This document shows positions 59,101 through 64,000 of a DNA stretch of 64,000 bases, one piece after another. The notes below the pieces were generated by a model. It was not told where the DNA came from, did no database searches, and was given only the letters and a program-made list of their open reading frames with translations. Source of the stretch: Anaeramoeba flamelloides (Eukaryota; Metamonada; Anaeramoebidae); contig JANTQA010000042.1 of assembly GCA_027625915.1 (NCBI GenBank), positions 4,228,001 to 4,292,000 on the forward strand, given 5' to 3'. Both the position numbers and the translations under genes were made by a program. The stretch's first letter is position 1; every line of letters starts with the position of its first letter.

Positions 59101-61812
59101 GGTTTTCCTGGATACTTATTGAGCAAATCAAGACCATTAGATTACTGGCGCATTCCATTAAATCAATTACCATTCACCCAAAATTGTTTTTTGCTATTAG
59201 TTATTTGTTAAAAAGTAAGCATGTAAAAGTTTTTTCAATTGCCATCGAATTATTTATTAAATTAATTGATTTGAATTTATTAGAGAAATCCTTCATAGAC
59301 CTATTAGTTGAAAGGCAATTAAATGATTCCAAACTGATAAAATTCCCCCAGTTTTTCTGGTATCCAAGCTTTGTTATTAAAGGGGCTAAAATATAAAAGC
59401 ACTTCGCGCCAAACAATCAACTTGATATCTAAAATGATACCGGTATATAGTTATGAAAATATTAAAAAAAAGGAACGTAATTTTATAATTAATTTTTTTT
59501 CCTTATTGCCTATCTTATTGACTCGGTTTAATTATTTAAAATGTGATTTTTTGAATGAAAAGAAAAAACGGAAAAAAAGTCTTATTGAAAACCAATTCTT
59601 GATTGAAAATGAAAATTTATTAATCGACACTCGTAATAGCGGTGGTAAAAACAGTATCGGGGGTGTTGACAATGATTTACAAAGGGAAGATGAGACCGAA
59701 ATCGACTTCGATAAATCTGATATCAATTACAAAATTGAAAAAATTAAATTACAATTAAATATTTTACCCTGGCAAAAAAAGGAAATACAGAAAGTTAGAT
59801 TCACAATCAAAGAAATTAATAAAATTGCCTTAATTTTGAAAAAGTCTAGTAAGCAGATGCAATATACAGAGTTATCTGATATTTTGGAAAATTATATTGC
59901 TGGTCATTATGAAGATATTGATTCCTTTTTAATGGTAGTCAAAAAGGAATTAATTAAAATAATTCCTGAGCAATCATTTAGATATATTTTTAGATTCCTA
60001 ATGGAGATGATTGGTCACGGTATAGCAAACTTTCGAGAAGAATTTTTACAAACATTAAATGTAATTTTTGATTTTGTTAATAAGGGGTTGACCATTGCTA
60101 AAAATAGGTTAACGAGCAATTACTTCCATAAAGTCGTTCAGCATATTGGTAGCAACGAAACTGAAGGTATTAAATTTTTATTATATAAAATAATCAACAT
60201 TTTAGATGATAGTGACAATGAGGGTAATAAGAATAAAGAGAGTGATACCGACGATAACGATGAAGAGGACTCTGAAGAATCTGACAACTCTGATGAAATC
60301 GGCAAAAATAAGAGAAGAAAATCAAAGAACAACACAAAAAAAAAAAGTAAAAAAAAAAAAAATAAAATATTTAGATTCCAATTTTTAAAAAATAAGATTT
60401 CAAAGCAGTTACCACAAACAATTTTTGGGAATTCAAATAATGGTATTACTATATATGAAGGTATATCACCATTTCCCCATTTGATTAATTTTCAAGAATT
60501 ATCAGATTTAAGAAAACAGATTTTAATTCAAAGAAACAAAGAAATGAGAGATGATGCAATAAAATGGATCAAACTTTATGGACATAAAAGATCGTACCAT
60601 CAGCAACTACATTCCTATGGCCAATTATTTGATAACCAACAATATTCTTGGTTTGTTGATCTATTGAATGAATATGATTCAGATGATGAAAATCAGGACA
60701 ATCAAAATAAAAATGGTGATGAAGATCCATTTTCTGAATTTTCTGATGAAGAAGAAACGATATTAGAATTGATTGCACAGATTGGGGGTGACACTTTGGA
60801 AAGAGAAAAAAAAAATAAAAAGAAAAAAAAAGTTGACGAAATTTTCCGAAACAATGATTTGGAAAATGAAAATGAAAATGAAAATGAAAATGAAAATGAA
60901 AAGGAAAAAGAAAAAGAAAAGGAAAAGGAAAAGGAAAATGAAAATGGGGGAGAGGTGAAAACAGAATGGTCAAAGAGGATAAGTGAGTTAAATAAAGATA
61001 ATAAAGCAACGCCAATTAATGCCTTTTTTGACAAATTTAAGAAAGATGGAGATATAAAAGATGACAATAGAATGCAAGAGGAAATCCAAGAATTGAAATC
61101 ATTAACAAAATCATTATTTGACGAAAATGATGACTATCAAACGATTAATAATACAGTCATTCAAACATTTTCAAATTGGAGTCAATCAATTTTAATAAAG
61201 CAATTTATTGAAGAAGCAGAAGCATTCCAGGCAATAAACTGTATAATTAAATTTATAGCCAATTTAATTGTCGAATATGATTTCATATTAGAAAGAACAA
61301 AATTATTAATTACACATAAAGGTTTGGCCAATAATCTGAAAAAATTAGCATCTTTGAAGTCCTCTTTCCGTTCACACAAGCATCCACTCATTTATAAGAA
61401 AGTTGGAGATCGAAGTTATAAAAAAATACAAGAGAAAATATCTATATTTAAAGACAAGAATAAAAATGGATTTAAATTTTGGTTAAAAGAAAGAAGACAA
61501 AAAATTGTTTTATTTGAAAAGAATCGGAGGAACTATTTTGAATTGCTTTCTTTAACTAAGGAATCATTTTTAAAACAAAAAATTAATAAAAAAAAATCAC
61601 AAATTCATAAATTGCAAAATAATATTTGTTATAATATTACAAAACTTGGCGCTGGTATTTGTAACCTTTACATTATTTTTTTACAATTAAGGTTAGTTTC
61701 TGTCAATATAATTAATCATGAAGCTACTAATGATATTGGAAATTGGATTTTAGAAACTCAAAGGTTAAAGAAACACTTTCAAGCATTATTAGACCAGCTT
61801 GATTTATTATAA
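50123..61812 (+). CDS. FRY: Furry/PAG1/TAO3-family cell morphogenesis protein
   Basis: Giant HEAT/armadillo scaffold; relatives work with NDR/LATS kinases in cell polarity and morphogenesis. Exon 1 (50123-50436) encodes the conserved start (VFKHFVQHANLQ, LKNNQTFQKILNTLTFLI, VGLSIWN) and ends at a GTAAGA donor. Exon 2 opens at 53350 after TTAG, joins in phase, and continues the family (LLSMLKF, YTKWNDQMKKLYERANQM, KKKHDLD). The central domain shows RLPIILHITFLGIDH (~1845), SRLWPYERVTKSNF (~1917) and ISRSFQIYRYLL. Total is about 2,900 residues, ending in TAA. The frame breaks three times, each at a homopolymer: an A7 run near 53881-53887, an A14 run near 54311-54324, and a C5 run at 59345-59349. 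On both sides of the C5 run the sequence is FRY-like (IQALLLKGLKYKS after it). Homopolymer sequencing indels are the simplest explanation; programmed frameshifting is less likely. Low-complexity inserts include a KTKTKT tract, a His tract and EN/EK arrays. Confidence 0.88.
51157..51741. mobile_element. TIR element, GTCAAAG-type ends (copy 4)
   Basis: Left end TAAACTCCATTTCACTCAAA followed by GTGGTCCCAGTC. The reverse complement of the right end starts TAAACTCTTTTTTCAGTTAA. The interior matches copy 1 at 26951 along most of its length, including the TTTCATTGGAACG block. It has no coding frame. Confidence 0.75.
51787..51984. mobile_element. 198-bp MITE, CAGT ends (copy 3)
   Basis: Left end CAGTAAGTTCCACTTTTAAG, right end CTTAAAAGTGAAACTGACTC followed by TA. 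It shares ACACAAAC and TTTAAGG blocks with the copies at 32248 and 34713. More diverged than copy 1. Confidence 0.82.
54163..54222 (+). repeat. ACAAAA hexamer array in FRY-like gene
   Basis: Tandem AAAACA-type hexamers encode a Lys-Thr tract next to the Lys-rich region that contains one of the frame breaks. Confidence 0.85.
60859..60948 (+). repeat. GAAAAT/GAAAAG hexamer array in FRY-like gene
   Basis: About fourteen hexamers encode a Glu-Asn tract passing into Glu-Lys, in a charged linker of the C-terminal part. Confidence 0.88.
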
Positions 61813-63253
61813 TCATTTTTTTTTTTTTGTATGATTATTTTTGTTTTTTATTATTTATTGTTATTATTTTTATTTTTATTATTTTGATTTTTATTTTTAT
61901 TTATATTTTTATTTTTATTTTCTGTTTATAATTATCTATTATTTTATTTATTTTGAGATTTGAAAATACAATAATTGATATTAATCTATTTTATTCATTT
62001 CAATCGCTTTTTTTTTTTTTTTTTTTTTGACAAACCCAGAAAATCTAAAGATAATTAATTTCTTGTATTTGTATCTAGTTAGATTCATCAAATGAAAAAT
62101 ACTGATGAATCTGAAATAATATTTTTCCATGCCAAAAAGTTGTCAAATAATGATAATTTTTTAAAAATCTTTAATTTTAAACTTGATGATATTTATGTCG
62201 TTTTGGGGGTGCTCTGCTATTATTTATATCCTCAAAAACCACTTTTATAAATTAATACTAGAAAAAAAAATTAAATAAAAATAAAAATTATTTAAAGTTT
62301 TTCAACAAAGTAAACAAAAAAAAATAATTTTATCTTATTTTTTGATGTCAATAATGATATTTTATATTTTTTCTGGAATCAATTTTTAATTTATTTTCTA
62401 TTTGTTTGAGTTGATTTTTTTTTATTTTTTTAATAAATTTTTATTAAAAAATAAAGTTGAAGAAAAAAAGATCTGTATGAAAAAGAAATAAATATTAAGA
62501 AAATGATCATTAATTACAGTTATTTTATGGTTTCTATAATTCTTGTAATTTTTTTGCAATTTCGTTTCGTTTTTGAACAAGTTTTTTTCAAAATTAAGTT
62601 GTTTTATTTTCAAAATATATTTTTATATCCTTCCTTTACATACAATAAGGTTTCATTATTGTTTCAACATAAATAATTTTTTTTGAAAAAAATTTGGAAA
62701 TATATTAGAATTTTGAAGTTTAATAAGATGAGAAAATTGGATCCAACTCTTGTAAAAAAATAATAATTGGTTCCCAAAAATAGATTTAAAAATAAAGTAA
62801 GTTCTTGGGTGATCAGATGGTATCTTTCATTTACAATTTCAAGATGTAGTTATTGTTTTTTAAATCTGATAATTTTTCTTTGTGGTATTTTTTTTAATGT
62901 TAATCGTGAACTGAATAACTCCCTTAATTTGTCTATTGAAGTTTGTCACCTCTTTTTAGCTATTTTATGAAACTTTTTTGTGGAACTTATTTAAATTGAG
63001 CTAACAAGGTGACTCCAAAACTTCAACAATACCCCTTAAGAAACATTTACTTGAAATAAAATTTTTCAAATTCTAAATTTCAACAACCCAACAAAAAGAA
63101 AACACATTTCAAAATACAAACAACAAGATATTTTTACTCACTACAAAGTATTACATAATTTTCGATTTTTGATAATTTTTTATATTTTATTTTTTTGTTT
63201 TAATTTTTTAACGTTTCACCACGGCTTATTAGATTTTAACAGATTGTACCTCG
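61813..63253. other. intergenic stretch, no gene seen
   Basis: Begins with T-rich TTTTTATT repeats (61830-61930) that probably form the 3' end of the FRY-like gene. No TIR element was recognised. The open frame at 62767-62970 is hydrophobic and AT-driven, and is not accepted. Confidence 0.55.
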
Positions 63254-64000
63254 ATGTCTGAAGCAATTTTAAGAGTAGGTAACCCAAATAGCAAAACAAA
63301 AGCTGAATTGATCAGACTGCTTCGAAAGGCAGATATTAAAGTAAATACCAAATTAAAAAAAGACGCGATTGTAAAATTATTTAGAAAAACACAAATTATT
63401 TTGGAACAAGAAAATGAAGATGAAACTTCAGAGTCATCTGAACAAGAATCTTTGGATGAAATATCGACTGAAAATGAAAGTGAATCTGGATCTGGATCTG
63501 GATCTGGATCTGAACCAGAAGAAGACGATGATACAGATGAAGACGAAGATGAGAATGACGAAACAGAAGAATCAACAAATGATGAATCAGAAGAAGATGA
63601 AGAAGATGGATCAACAAATGACGAACAAAGTGGAGAAGAAGAATCTACAAATGAAGAAGACGAAGACAAAGAGGAAGAAGAAGAAAATAAACTTTCCGAA
63701 AAAGAAATTGATCTTAAGAACCATGAACAAGAATCTGAAAGCGAAGAAGAAAGTGAAGAATTTAAGAACACAAAACAACAAGAATTAGAATTGGAAGAAA
63801 AAGAAGTGGTGCTTGAACAATCAGAAAAGTCTGATGAATCTGAAGGAACAGATAATTTGTTAAGGTTACAAGAAAAAACTCAGATCTTGGAAGATTCGAC
63901 AACAAAAGATGAAAACAAGCAAGTGGAAGAAGAAGAAGAGGAAGGTGAAAAAGATGAAACAGAAGAAAGTACAAATGAAGAAGAGGAAATAGATGAAGAA
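63254..64000 (+). CDS. HeH/LEM-like acidic protein (N-terminal part)
   Basis: Open from ATG at 63254 to the window edge, 249 codons visible, so the C-terminus is missing. Residues ~12-49 (SKTKAELIRLLRKADIKVN, then KKDAIVKLFRK) fit the helix-extended-loop-helix (HeH) pattern of Src1/Heh1/MAN1-type LEM-domain relatives or SAP-like motifs: TKAEL, a short helix, then KK-x-x-I-V-x-L-F. The rest is extremely acidic, rich in Glu, Asp and Ser, with a Gly-Ser tract near residues 79-86 encoded by GGATCT repeats. In this family such proteins bind chromatin at the inner nuclear membrane, but no membrane segment is visible in this part. An acidic chromatin or nucleolar protein is the main alternative. Confidence 0.65.
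   Translation, partial: MSEAILRVGNPNSKTKAELIRLLRKADIKVNTKLKKDAIVKLFRKTQIILEQENEDETSESSEQESLDEISTENESESGSGSGSGSEPEEDDDTDEDEDENDETEESTNDESEEDEEDGSTNDEQSGEEESTNEEDEDKEEEEENKLSEKEIDLKNHEQESESEEESEEFKNTKQQELELEEKEVVLEQSEKSDESEGTDNLLRLQEKTQILEDSTTKDENKQVEEEEEEGEKDETEESTNEEEEIDEE

Noticed and set aside
1-64000. CRISPR arrays, bacterial operons or prophage-like modules
   Set aside because: No regularly spaced repeats, no Shine-Dalgarno-led gene strings and no phage genes; genes are spliced and eukaryotic.
1-64000. LTR retroelements or reverse-transcriptase fossils
   Set aside because: No paired long terminal repeats with a tRNA primer site and no reverse transcriptase or integrase motif was recognised in any frame I read.

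Overview
The window is a very AT-rich protist nuclear genome segment. Genes have GT-AG introns, long homopolymer tracts and Asn/Lys-rich low-complexity inserts, and every well-supported gene ends in TAA. The proteins are eukaryotic: a 26S proteasome subunit, a tRNA exportin, a Furry-type scaffold, a RasGAP and an HSPA12-like Hsp70. I see no retroelement, plasmid or bacterial features. A RasGAP joined to a DUF547 domain, together with this base composition, would suit an amoeboid protist such as Anaeramoeba. That placement is inference only.

Layout: 1-6561 is repeat-rich, with two ~1 kb inverted arms (about 1310-2310 and 4960-5960) and a possible small RasGAP exon at 3112-3173. A RasGAP-DUF547 gene follows (+, 6562-9426). 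Exportin-T is at 11938-15141 (-). An orphan 674-aa protein is at 18148-20172 (+) and an HSPA12-like Hsp70 at 24017-26089 (-). A 10.8 kb gene-poor block (26090-36916) holds one tRNA-Gln(UUG) and many small terminal-inverted-repeat elements. The proteasome gene PSMD1/RPN2 (+, 36917-45169) carries a 4,995-bp intron full of the same repeats. An armadillo-repeat gene interrupted by one in-frame TGA lies at 47341-48789 (-). A FRY/PAG1/TAO3-family gene (+, 50123-61812) has a 2.9-kb intron and three reading-frame breaks, each in a homopolymer run. The start of a HeH/LEM-like acidic protein (63254 onward, +) runs off the end.

The genes do not form an operon or an obvious pathway. They are separate housekeeping and signalling genes: protein turnover (PSMD1), tRNA export (XPOT), cell polarity (FRY), Ras signalling (RasGAP), chaperone-like ATPase (HSPA12-like) and possibly nuclear envelope (HeH protein).

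The most unusual content is the non-coding DNA. It is a mosaic of at least five small repeat families, four of them with terminal inverted repeats and TA at one or both edges. They occur in introns as well as between genes, and one copy is nested inside another. They appear to be non-autonomous Tc1/mariner-type elements plus compound hairpin elements. No transposase is visible. All gene calls were made by reading translations and splice sites by eye; no database search was run.
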